In this document: positions 33,602 through 40,624 of the stretch, piece after piece
Position numbering within the stretch: the stretch's first letter is position 1
Layout: each line of letters starts with the position of its first letter
From: an uncultured Alistipes sp.
GTDB lineage: Bacteria > Bacteroidota > Bacteroidia > Bacteroidales > Rikenellaceae
DNA: 41,772 bases
NCBI GenBank assembly: GCA_905213895.1
Contig: CAJMKE010000017.1
Coordinates: 1-41,772, forward strand
Direction of reading: 5' to 3'
The notes under the pieces: generated by a model
What the model was told of the DNA's origin: nothing
The model's database searches: none
Seen by the model: only the letters and a program-made list of their open reading frames with translations
Made by a program: the position numbers and the translations under genes

Positions 33602-35248
33602 ATGAAAATATCCAAGTCCCTTTTGGGCATGTCGCTGGCGGCACCGCTCGCAGCCTGCAACAATACCGCAAAGCAGCCCAACATCATCTTTTTTCTCGTA
33701 GACGATTACAGTTGGGCTGACAGTTCGGTCGCATACGGCGACCGCGTGTTCCCCGAGAACCTGCGATTCGACACTCCGAACATGAAACGGCTGTCGGAGA
33801 TGGGCGTAATCATGACGAGTGCATACGCATGTCCCGTATCGACGCCGACGCGCACCTGTATGATGACGGGAATGCACGCCGTACACGAACACATCACGAG
33901 TTTCACCGCACCGCTGCCCGACATTCCGACCGACGGGGCAGGCGGAGGAAAACTCGCCACGATTTACGACAACGAAGAGGACCCGTTCATCCGCGGAGAG
34001 TGGAACTGGAACGGCATCAGTCCGGTGGAAGGCGTAAGGCAGACGCAGTATGCGACGCCTATGGTACAGTTGCTTCGCGACGCGGGATATTACACCGTAC
34101 ATGTAGGCAAGGCGCACTGGGCAGCATCGGGAACTCCGGGTGCGACACCTTACAACATGGGATTTCTCGTCCAAATCGCAGGTACGTCGGTCGGACACCC
34201 GCAGTCGTACCAAAGCGAGGACCACTACGGCAACAAACCGGGCATGTGGACCTACGCGGCGGTGCAGAATCTGGTGCAGTACTACGACACCGGCACTCAC
34301 CTGACGGATGCGATAACCAAAGAGGCTCTTCGTGCGGTCGAGTACCCTATTTCCAAGGGACAGCCGTTCTATCTCTACATGTCGCATTTCGCCGTACATA
34401 CGCCGATTCAACCGGATTCGCGCTACTATCAGAAATACCGCGACCGCGGAATGGATGAGGGACAGGCACGCTATGCATCGATGGTCGAGGGCGTGGATGC
34501 AAGTCTCGGCGAGATTATGAAGTTCATCGAGGACAAGGGAATCGCCGACAACACCATAATAGTGTTCTATGCCGACAACGGCGGACACAGCGTCGATTAC
34601 TCGAAAGGCGGCGAACCGCACACGCAGAGCCTGCCTCTGCGCGAGGGCAAAGGCTCGTGCTACGAGGGCGGAATCAGAGTGCCGATGATGTTCTACATTC
34701 CGGGCAGGACCGCAGCCGGAACGAGAATAAACACGCCGGTAGCCGCCGAAGACATCTTCCCGACGATTATCGAAATGGCGGGTATCACCGACCCGAAGAC
34801 GGTGCAGACCACCGACGGTCAGAGCCTCGTGCGTCTCGTTACCGACGGTTCGCAATACGTTGCGAAGGCTGCCGCCGAAGGCAAGATAACGAACCAGATG
34901 GAAGCGACGCATTTCGTCGTTCCGGAATCGGTTTCGGGACTCGACCCGCTGCGTCCGATAGTGTCGCACTATCCGCACCAGTGGCGAGTGGAAGACCAGC
35001 CGGACATAGACTTCCTGAGCGCGATTCGCGAGGGCGACTGGAAACTCGTATACCGCATGCACGACTTCAAATTGGAATTGTACAATCTGAAAGATGATAT
35101 CGGCGAGCATAACGACGTCGCGGCGGAACACAAGGACATAGTGGACAAACTCGCAAAAGACCTCGGCGACAAACTGCGCGGCTGGGATGCGACGATGCCA
35201 ATCGTCCGCGCCACCGGCAAGCCGGTTCCGATGCCCGACGAATTGTAG
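33602..35248 (+). CDS. Ser-type sulfatase lipoprotein
   Basis: The protein has 548 residues. A lipoprotein-type signal ends LAAC (Cys19). The alkaline phosphatase-superfamily core has the metal site 'FLVDDYSW' (Asp34, Asp35), the formylglycine motif 'CPVSTPTRTCMMTG' with Ser80 as the residue to be oxidised, 'VGKAHW', 'SHFAVHTP', and 'FYADNGGHS'. Ser-type sites need a radical-SAM maturase (anSME), not seen here. It cleaves sulfate esters, plausibly on host mucin or glycosaminoglycans. Residues after Cys19 (NNTAKQ) lack the acidic surface-export signal, so it may face the periplasm. It has its own promoter and terminator. No neighbouring glycosidase. Confidence 0.93.
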   Translation: MKISKSLLGMSLAAPLAACNNTAKQPNIIFFLVDDYSWADSSVAYGDRVFPENLRFDTPNMKRLSEMGVIMTSAYACPVSTPTRTCMMTGMHAVHEHITSFTAPLPDIPTDGAGGGKLATIYDNEEDPFIRGEWNWNGISPVEGVRQTQYATPMVQLLRDAGYYTVHVGKAHWAASGTPGATPYNMGFLVQIAGTSVGHPQSYQSEDHYGNKPGMWTYAAVQNLVQYYDTGTHLTDAITKEALRAVEYPISKGQPFYLYMSHFAVHTPIQPDSRYYQKYRDRGMDEGQARYASMVEGVDASLGEIMKFIEDKGIADNTIIVFYADNGGHSVDYSKGGEPHTQSLPLREGKGSCYEGGIRVPMMFYIPGRTAAGTRINTPVAAEDIFPTIIEMAGITDPKTVQTTDGQSLVRLVTDGSQYVAKAAAEGKITNQMEATHFVVPESVSGLDPLRPIVSHYPHQWRVEDQPDIDFLSAIREGDWKLVYRMHDFKLELYNLKDDIGEHNDVAAEHKDIVDKLAKDLGDKLRGWDATMPIVRATGKPVPMPDEL

Positions 35249-35271
35249 CGGAACGTACATACTCGGATTTT

Positions 35272-35312
35272 CAAGTCCCGATAGTCTTCGAAGATTATCG
35301 GGACTTGTTTTT
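35272..35312 (+). terminator. Sulfatase terminator
   Basis: CAAGTCCCGATA and TATCGGGACTTG pair over 12 bp, with a further inner GTCTTCGAAGAT pairing, then five T. Confidence 0.92.
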
Positions 35313-35453
35313 GCCACACAAATAACGATACTTCCATATTAAAACATCGATATACAATATCCATATATTTTTATAATATCATATTACGATAATATAATAA
35401 TTATTTTATAAGATTTTCACCGCTTATCGATACAACAATTTCGATTTATTCAT

Positions 35454-35461
35454 ATTTTTGC
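35454..35461 (+). promoter_or_regulatory. glnK-amtB promoter -7 box
   Basis: TATTTTTG, 48 bases before ATG 35510, at the end of a very AT-rich stretch (about 35330-35460). No sigma-54-type -24/-12 site is seen. Confidence 0.55.
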
Positions 35462-35509
35462 ACCAAAGAAAGGTTAGACATATTTTTTTCAATCCACAAT
35501 ACCGAATTT

Positions 35510-35875
35510 ATGAAGAAAATCGAAGCGGTCATCCGTCGAACGAGGTTCGAGGAGACGAAAAGCGCGTTATTGGAGAACGGTGTCGAATGGTTCTCGTACA
35601 CCGACGTCCGAGGCGCAGGTCATGCACGCAACCGAAGAGTATACCGAGGCGTAATATACGAAACCGACATAATCGAACGGGTGATGCTGACAATCATCGT
35701 GCGCGACGAAATCTGCGAACGCGCGCTGGACATCATCATGACGACCGCCCGCACGGGTGAAATCGGCGACGGTCGGGTATGGGTTTCGGACATCGAACAC
35801 TATTACAGCATCCGCACGGGTCGCCGCGACGACGAAATTTCGCACAAGGGCGCGCCCGCAACAAAAAACGAATAA
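35510..35875 (+). CDS. glnK: P-II family nitrogen regulatory protein (GlnK-like)
   Basis: The 121-residue protein lies 24 bases upstream of amtB, the usual GlnK position. The fold is clear: N-terminal MKKIEAVIRRTRFEETKSAL, the T-loop end VYRGVIYETD (Tyr50 aligns with Tyr51 of E. coli GlnB), the B-loop 'TARTGEIGDGRVWV', and the C-loop 'SIRTGRRDDE'. The T-loop is one residue shorter, and where canonical proteins have G-x-G-R-Q39 it reads GAGHARNRR. The Gln39 that contacts Mg-ATP/2-oxoglutarate is therefore missing. It probably gates AmtB according to energy and nitrogen status, but ligand control may differ. Confidence 0.92.
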   Translation: MKKIEAVIRRTRFEETKSALLENGVEWFSYTDVRGAGHARNRRVYRGVIYETDIIERVMLTIIVRDEICERALDIIMTTARTGEIGDGRVWVSDIEHYYSIRTGRRDDEISHKGAPATKNE

Positions 35876-35899
35876 TTTTCACTCAAAAAACGAAAGACA

Positions 35900-37114
35900 A
35901 TGGAAAACCTGGCAATGGCGGTAGACACTATATGGGTGCTGCTGGCTGCGATACTTATATTCATGATGCAAATGGGATTCGCGATGGTCGAAGCCGGATT
36001 CACCAGAGCGAAGAACACGGCAAACATACTGATGAAGAATCTTCTCGATTTCTGTTTCGGAACGATACTGTTCTGGATACTCGGATATTACATAATGTTC
36101 GGTCCGGACGGGTTGTTCGGGCTTATCGGCAATCCGTTCGGCGGCACGCAGTCGCCCGACAACATTCCCGCATTGGCATTAGTAGTCTTCCAGACGATGT
36201 TCTGCGCGACGACGGCGACAATCGTTTCGGGTGCGGTAGCCGAGCGCACCAAATTCTCGGCGTATTTCATCTACTGCATTCTGATAAGCGCGATAGTCTA
36301 CCCCGTATCGGGACACTGGACCTGGGGCGGAGGCTGGCTCGCGTCGCTCGGCTTCCACGATTTCGCGGGCTCGGCGGTCGTACACTCGCTCGGCGGCTGG
36401 CTAGCACTCATAGGTGCGGCAGTAGTGGGTCCGCGCATAGGCAAATACTGCAACGGCAAGGTGCGTCCGATACTGGGACACAACCTGACAATCGCGACGC
36501 TCGGCGTATTCATACTATGGATGGGCTGGTTCGGATTCAACCCCGGAAGCACAGCCGCGATAGCGACCGAGGAGGCGCAGAACACGGCATCGCTCGTATT
36601 CATGAACACCAATATCGCCGCCGCGACGGGCGCGCTCGCATCGCTGATTCTGGCTTGGCTGCGCTACGGCAAACCGTCGCTGTCGCTATCTCTCAACGGA
36701 GTTCTGGCAGGGCTGGTCGGCATCACGGCGGGTTGCGACGCCGTTTCGCCGGTCGGAGCAGCGTGCATAGGAATTATCTGCGGAGTGGCGATGGTATTCG
36801 CGGTGGCATTCTTCGACAACATCGCAAAAATCGACGACCCCGTCGGCGCAATATCGGTTCACGGCGTATGCGGTTCGCTGGGAACGATACTTACAGGATG
36901 TTTCGCGGTAGACGGCGGATTGTTTTACGGCGGAGGATTCCATCTCTTCGGAGTGCAGATGCTCGGTGCATTCTGCTATTTCGCATGGGCAGTACTGTGC
37001 GGAGCGATAATATTCGGCACAATCCGGAAAACGATAGGAATGCGTGTGGACAGGCGCATCGAGGAGGACGGGCTCGATTTCTACGAACACGGCGAGACGT
37101 CGTACAATTTCTGA
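35900..37114 (+). CDS. amtB: Ammonium transporter
   Basis: The protein has 404 residues and about 11 membrane helices. Hallmarks are 'MQMGFAMVEAGFTRAKNTAN', 'FAGSAVVHSLGGWLAL' with the first pore His, 'ILWMGWFGFNPGS', and 'ISVHGVCGSLGTILTGCFA' with the second pore His. It conducts NH3/NH4+ across the inner membrane. There is no obvious cleaved signal peptide. It is co-transcribed with glnK. Its stop is followed by a 120-bp segment bounded by 15-bp inverted repeats, then by a convergent gene. Confidence 0.97.
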   Translation: MENLAMAVDTIWVLLAAILIFMMQMGFAMVEAGFTRAKNTANILMKNLLDFCFGTILFWILGYYIMFGPDGLFGLIGNPFGGTQSPDNIPALALVVFQTMFCATTATIVSGAVAERTKFSAYFIYCILISAIVYPVSGHWTWGGGWLASLGFHDFAGSAVVHSLGGWLALIGAAVVGPRIGKYCNGKVRPILGHNLTIATLGVFILWMGWFGFNPGSTAAIATEEAQNTASLVFMNTNIAAATGALASLILAWLRYGKPSLSLSLNGVLAGLVGITAGCDAVSPVGAACIGIICGVAMVFAVAFFDNIAKIDDPVGAISVHGVCGSLGTILTGCFAVDGGLFYGGGFHLFGVQMLGAFCYFAWAVLCGAIIFGTIRKTIGMRVDRRIEEDGLDFYEHGETSYNF

Positions 37115-37129
37115 TGACAACCCCTTTAA

Positions 37130-37249
37130 GGTATGTCATAACGGATAAAATGCAAGGCATTAAGGGTGAGGATGACGGGAGTTTACTGTCCGTAAATGAC
37201 CGAGTCCGAATCCCGAAAACAACGCAGCAGTTTGCCGTTATGACATACC
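37130..37249. repeat. 120-bp segment bounded by perfect 15-bp inverted repeats
   Basis: GGTATGTCATAACGG (37130-37144) and its exact reverse complement (37235-37249) flank 90 bp. The segment fills the space between the convergent amtB and CPBP stops. No flanking target duplication is apparent and there is no ORF inside. It is a MITE-like remnant or a long-stem 3' structure. Confidence 0.75.
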
Positions 37250-37256
37250 GTCTTCT

Positions 37257-37735
37257 TTATATCAAATCGCCAATGCACGCAATCGCATTGTACACCGCAT
37301 GCAGCAGAAACGTCATGCCGAAAGCCACCATGCACCTCCGCGGCGGCGGAATATCGCATAATTAAGCGCGAAAGCGAAACCTATTACCGACATCAGCACG
37401 AGATAGTTCCAGTGCGACGACCCGAACAGCAGTGCAGATACGACAATTCCCGTCGCATAGCGTCTGCGCATCGGCATGAACCGTAGCAGCAGGACCGACA
37501 ATTCGATAATTCCCCACTGAAAGAACAGCGTTTCCAGCAACGGGGCGACAACCACGCTCACTCCGAGCATCAACCAGACGTTCGGAATATCGAGAGGTGC
37601 ATCATCTTCGAGAAGGTCGAACCAGGAGACGACAAGATTCACGGCAATCATCGCCGCCAGAAGCGATAAGGTTATCACCCACCACGGCAGACGACGCTGC
37701 AAGGCATCGGCTCGCTCGACAAATGACGAAAACAT
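37257..37735 (-). pseudogene. CPBP-type intramembrane protease, frameshifted near its C-terminus
   Basis: From ATG 37735 a 140-residue frame with several membrane helices stops at 37313. It carries 'APLLETLFFQWGI' (an Abi/CPBP glutamate-motif variant) and 'FGSSHWNY'. Just before the stop, around 37329-37349 (GC-rich cgccgccgcggagg), another frame takes over. It runs MVAFGMTFLLHAVYNAIACI to a stop at 37257-37259 and contains the family's final H-x3-N motif. One extra base would join the two frames. Either a real 1-base deletion has removed the last motif or the base was lost in sequencing. It is 9 bases downstream of the endonuclease/phosphatase gene, last in that operon. Confidence 0.7.
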
Positions 37736-37744
37736 GATTCGATG

Positions 37745-38656
37745 TTATTTGAAACTCAAAAATACATTCACGGGATAGTGGTCGGACGGCAGGCGGACGG
37801 TGCGTTTCTCCGCCTTTATCTCCTTCGGAGCGTCGTTCAGGCGGCTGTTTTCACCCGATTCCCTGCTCCAAAAATGGTAGGTCAGAACACCGTAACGGTC
37901 TACACGGGCATTGTCCGACACCCATATATGGTCGATGCGGCGGGTGGTGAAGTTCTGCGGCTTGAAACTGTTGAACGTTCCCGTCGGAGCGAAGCGGAAC
38001 TCGGCAGCCTCGTAGGAATCCTTCAAGAATCCGCAGTCGGCGAAGATGCCGTATATCTCGTTGTCCTGCGCGACATTGAAATCGCCCGTAAGAACTACCG
38101 AAGCATTTTTGCCGCACATCTCGGCGATGCGTGCCACGACGAGTTTCGCGCTCTCGCGACGCGCGACAATGCCGATATGGTCCATGTGAAGGTTAAAGAA
38201 CCAGAATTTCTTGCGCGAAACCTTGTCCTTGAAGTATCCCCAACTGCACACGCGCCTGTGTCTGGCATCCCACCCTTTCGACACCTTATCGGGCGTCTCG
38301 GAGAGCCAGAACGTACCGCTGTCGAGCAACGTGAAACGCTCTTTCTTGTAGAAAACGGGGCTGTATTCGCCGCCCTGCGCACCATCGTCGCGACCGACGC
38401 CTACGTAGTCGTAATCTTGCAGGCGGTAGAGCATGTCCGAAAGTTGCTCGTACTTGACCTCCTGCGCGCCGAAAATGTCGAAGTCGCTGAACCGTATCAC
38501 GTCGCACAGGCAATCAACGCGCTGCGACCAGCCGTTGCCCGACTTGTAGTCGGCATCCGTAAGCAGGCGCACGTTATATGACGCCACATTGAGCGACTGC
38601 GCACACGCACAGACCGCTGCGGCAACGAATGCCGCGAGTGAAAGGAATCGTTTCAT
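37745..38656 (-). CDS. Secreted endonuclease/exonuclease/phosphatase family protein
   Basis: The protein has 303 residues from ATG 38656, with a cleavable signal (LSLAAFVAAAVCACAQ, cleavage after Ala-Gln or before it). The EEP fold residues are 'VASYNVRLL' (Asn), 'DIFGAQEVKYEQL' (Glu), 'FFNLHMDHIG' (His-Asp), 'VLTGDFNVAQDN' (Asp-x-Asn), 'IDHIWVS' (Asp-His) and 'PSDHYPV' (Asp-His). All catalytic residues are present. Export suggests hydrolysis of nucleic acid or a phosphodiester in the periplasm. Its ATG overlaps the ispE stop (ATGA), so it is translationally coupled to ispE. Confidence 0.93.
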   Translation of the reverse strand: MKRFLSLAAFVAAAVCACAQSLNVASYNVRLLTDADYKSGNGWSQRVDCLCDVIRFSDFDIFGAQEVKYEQLSDMLYRLQDYDYVGVGRDDGAQGGEYSPVFYKKERFTLLDSGTFWLSETPDKVSKGWDARHRRVCSWGYFKDKVSRKKFWFFNLHMDHIGIVARRESAKLVVARIAEMCGKNASVVLTGDFNVAQDNEIYGIFADCGFLKDSYEAAEFRFAPTGTFNSFKPQNFTTRRIDHIWVSDNARVDRYGVLTYHFWSRESGENSRLNDAPKEIKAEKRTVRLPSDHYPVNVFLSFK

Positions 38657-39546
38657 AGTTTTTCGGTATGGATAAATATGTTTTCGTCTATCAAACAGTT
38701 CGTCATGTTGAGCGCAGCGAAACATCTTTTTCCAGATTCTTCGCTTCGCTCAGAATGACGAGAAAAAACGGAATCAAAAACAAACGACGGTTCGTCGGCG
38801 AAGATTCCGAAAACGGCAGACCCCGAACCCGACATCGACGCATATTCGGCTCCGTTGGAGAGCAAAAAGGCTTTCAGCCGTCCGATAATCGGATGGGCGG
38901 CGAAGACATGCGGCTCGAAATCGTTCTTGACCGCTCGCGACCACTCCCCGACCGGTCGCGACAATGCGTCGGCAAGCCGGATTTCGGGCATATGCGGACG
39001 GACACCCGCATACGCTTCGCGAGTCGAAACACCTTCGGCGGGTTTCAGAATCACAAGATATTTCCCGTCGAGCGGCAACTCTATCGGCGTAAGAATTTCG
39101 CCGCGACCGCAGCACAACTGCGGCGTATTGCGGACGAAAAACGCCGTATCGCTGCCGAGCGTCGCCGCAGCATCGAGCAGTTCGCCCTCCGATAGCGACA
39201 GTCCGAAAAGTCCGTTCAGCGCAAGGATAACCGCCGTGGCATCGCTCGACCCGCCGCCCAAACCCGCACCGAACGGCACATGTTTGTCGAGCGTAATCGA
39301 CGCTCCGCCGATGCCGTACCGCGACTGCATCAGCCGATAAGCCCTGACACAAAGGTTGTCCTCGTCGGGGCAATCGACCGCGATGCCGTTCTGCACGAAT
39401 CGCAGAGTGTCGGACGGCACGATTTCGATTTCGTCGTAAAGCCCGCGGACGGGATACATGACGGTTTCGAGGTCGTGGAATCCGTCCTCACGGCGGCGCA
39501 GGACATCGAGACCGATATTTATCTTGCAGTTGGCGCGTACTTTCAT
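38653..39546 (-). CDS. ispE: 4-diphosphocytidyl-2-C-methyl-D-erythritol kinase, C-terminus extended by a repeat
   Basis: The protein has 297 residues from ATG 39546 (MKVRANCKINIGLDVLRRRE). GHMP kinase motifs are present: motif 1 'AKINIGL'-type, the phosphate loop 'PFGAGLGGGSSDATAV', and motif 3 'SMSGSGSAVFGIF'. It phosphorylates CDP-methylerythritol in the non-mevalonate isoprenoid pathway. After about residue 261 the homologous part ends and a tail of about 35 residues is read through a 60-bp palindromic repeat (38701-38760), giving RHSERSEES. The stop overlaps the next gene's start. It lies 5 bases downstream of the HAD hydrolase gene. Confidence 0.96.
   Translation of the reverse strand: MKVRANCKINIGLDVLRRREDGFHDLETVMYPVRGLYDEIEIVPSDTLRFVQNGIAVDCPDEDNLCVRAYRLMQSRYGIGGASITLDKHVPFGAGLGGGSSDATAVILALNGLFGLSLSEGELLDAAATLGSDTAFFVRNTPQLCCGRGEILTPIELPLDGKYLVILKPAEGVSTREAYAGVRPHMPEIRLADALSRPVGEWSRAVKNDFEPHVFAAHPIIGRLKAFLLSNGAEYASMSGSGSAVFGIFADEPSFVFDSVFSRHSERSEESGKRCFAALNMTNCLIDENIFIHTEKL
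38701..38760. repeat. REP-like palindromic element inside the 3' end of ispE
   Basis: A 60-bp imperfect inverted repeat: arms of 27 bases (CGTCATGTTGAGCGCAGCG... and ...CGCTTCGCTCAGAATGACG) match at 22 positions around a 6-base centre. The 'GTCATTCTGAGCGAAGCGAA' sequence type is a familiar interspersed repeat in many bacteria. It stays open in the ispE frame. Confidence 0.8.
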
Positions 39547-39551
39547 GGCAA

Positions 39552-40139
39552 TCAAAGCAATATTTTCCTCAACCGGTCGCAACTCGCCTTGGGGTCGTGG
39601 CGGTCGAACAGGAACGGTACAATGCCGAACTCCGCCGCCGCGTCGATATTGGCTTGGCGGTCGTCGATGAACATGGTGTTGCGCGGTTCGAGGTCATAGC
39701 GCGACAGCAGAATTTCGTATATGCGGCGTTCGGGTTTCACGGTATGCTCCTCGCACGAAATGACTTCACCGTCGAAAAATGCGTAAACGCTGCGTTCGCG
39801 GAGGTAGTCGATGAACTCGCGCGACATATTGGACAGAACGTAAAGTTTGTAGCCGGCGTTTTTTAAATCCTCGATAAGATTGCGGGTCCAGATTATCTCC
39901 TCCTGCATTCCTATCGCCGTGCGCATGTGCTGCTCGGCGACCTCGCGCGGACAACCGTGATATTCGCACAAAGCGTCTTCCGCCTGCTCGACAGTCAGCG
40001 TGCCGCGGTCGTACTCCTCCCAGAACAAAGGCATCTCCGGCAGCGTAACGAACGAAAAGAAATCGACGAACTCCTTGGTACACTTTCGCGGGTCGCGGGC
40101 GAAAACCACTCCGCCCAAATCGAAAACGATGTTTTTCAT
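39552..40139 (-). CDS. HAD family hydrolase
   Basis: The protein has 195 residues from ATG 40139 (MKNIVFDLGGVVFARD). Earlier in-frame ATGs give no homologous sequence. Motif I is FDLGGVV (the second Asp is replaced by Gly, as in the YihX/haloacid dehalogenase-like group), motif II 'YVLSNMS', motif III Lys in 'EHTVKPERRIYEIL', and motif IV 'MFIDDRQANIDAAAEFG'. The YihX-type glucose-1-phosphate phosphatase is the nearest idea. The substrate is not certain. It is the first gene of the HAD-ispE-EEP-CPBP operon. A weak TATCTTCG sequence lies near 40158-40165 on minus. Confidence 0.9.
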   Translation of the reverse strand: MKNIVFDLGGVVFARDPRKCTKEFVDFFSFVTLPEMPLFWEEYDRGTLTVEQAEDALCEYHGCPREVAEQHMRTAIGMQEEIIWTRNLIEDLKNAGYKLYVLSNMSREFIDYLRERSVYAFFDGEVISCEEHTVKPERRIYEILLSRYDLEPRNTMFIDDRQANIDAAAEFGIVPFLFDRHDPKASCDRLRKILL

Positions 40140-40293
40140 ACTCTTGAAATCTTGTGCGAAGATAACGTTTCGGGGCGGAAAATCCAAGAAAACCGGCAAA
40201 GTCTTACGGCACAGCACCCGTTTTCGGCAGTGCCTAATTTTTCTTAAAGGCTTTGAAGAAGAAAAAACCGTTAAAGTTTTTTGTGCGATTTAA

Positions 40294-40324
40294 TTTGTCG
40301 TTTTACGAAAAATATCTATTTTTG
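40294..40324 (+). promoter_or_regulatory. Promoter of the right-edge surface-protein unit
   Basis: TTTG (40294-40297), a 19-base spacer and TATTTTTG (40317-40324). The leader ORF ATG at 40333 is only 8 bases after the box, so the leader ORF would be translated from an almost leaderless transcript. Confidence 0.7.
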
Positions 40325-40332
40325 CACTGTCT

Positions 40333-40437
40333 ATGAATCCATTACGCAATATAATCCGCAGCAGTTTCCCGAAATTTTTCGGGGGGGGGATTTTTGCTCT
40401 GGTCATTCGACCGACAACGACAGATTCACAATACTAA
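40333..40437 (+). CDS. 34-residue leader peptide with G9-encoded Gly-Gly-Gly core
   Basis: ATG 40333 to TAA 40435-40437. It begins MNPLRNIIRSSFPKFFGGGI and ends in a polar Thr/Asp/Gln tail. The Gly triplet is encoded by exactly nine G (40381-40389). The block SSF-xx-(F)FGGGIFA matches the leader ORF at 13913-13993 in sequence, frame and position relative to the promoter and the downstream peptide/lipoprotein pair. A cis-acting regulatory peptide seems more likely than a diffusible product, but this is untested. Confidence 0.55.
   Translation: MNPLRNIIRSSFPKFFGGGIFALVIRPTTTDSQY
40381..40389 (+). repeat. G9 homopolymer in leader ORF 2
   Basis: Nine G flanked by AATTTTTC and ATTTTTGCT, as at 13970-13978. 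Confidence 0.9.
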
Positions 40438-40445
40438 CAAATCAT

Positions 40446-40490
40446 ATTAAAGTCCTTAAAGTCTTTAAGGTAGTTAAAGACACTAAAAAT
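40446..40490. repeat. 9-bp-period array, copy h
   Basis: attaaagtc, cttaaagtc, tttaaggta, gttaaagac, actaaaaat. It lies between the leader ORF and the peptide gene, so it would be inside the 5' UTR. Confidence 0.8.
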
Positions 40491-40499
40491 CTTTTAACT

Positions 40500-40622
40500 A
40501 TGGAGAAACTATGTCTTCTCCCGTATCTCACGCCGCAGGTACGGGCAATCTCGCTTTCAACGGAGCGGGGCTTTGCAGCGAGCCTCGAAGACCCAATTAC
40601 AGACCCAGAAATCGAATGGTAA
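40500..40622 (+). CDS. 40-residue peptide preceding the BspA-like lipoprotein gene (peptide 3)
   Basis: ATG 40500 to TAA 40622. It begins MEKLCLLPYLTPQVRA, has a centre STERGFAAS and ends in an acidic tail (DPITDPEIEW). It fits the motif Y-x2-P-x-[ILV]-x7-E-[RE]-G-[FV]-x2-S (Y9, P12, V14, E22, G24, F25, S28), with the same spacing as peptides 1 and 2. The lipoprotein ATG is only 2 bases after the stop, so the two genes are tightly coupled. No known function. Confidence 0.7.
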   Translation: MEKLCLLPYLTPQVRAISLSTERGFAASLEDPITDPEIEW

Positions 40623-40624
40623 CC

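Noticed and set aside
33545..35317. 590-codon minus-strand ORF opposite the sulfatase
   Set aside because: The sulfatase motifs on plus are complete. The minus ORF is a composition artefact.
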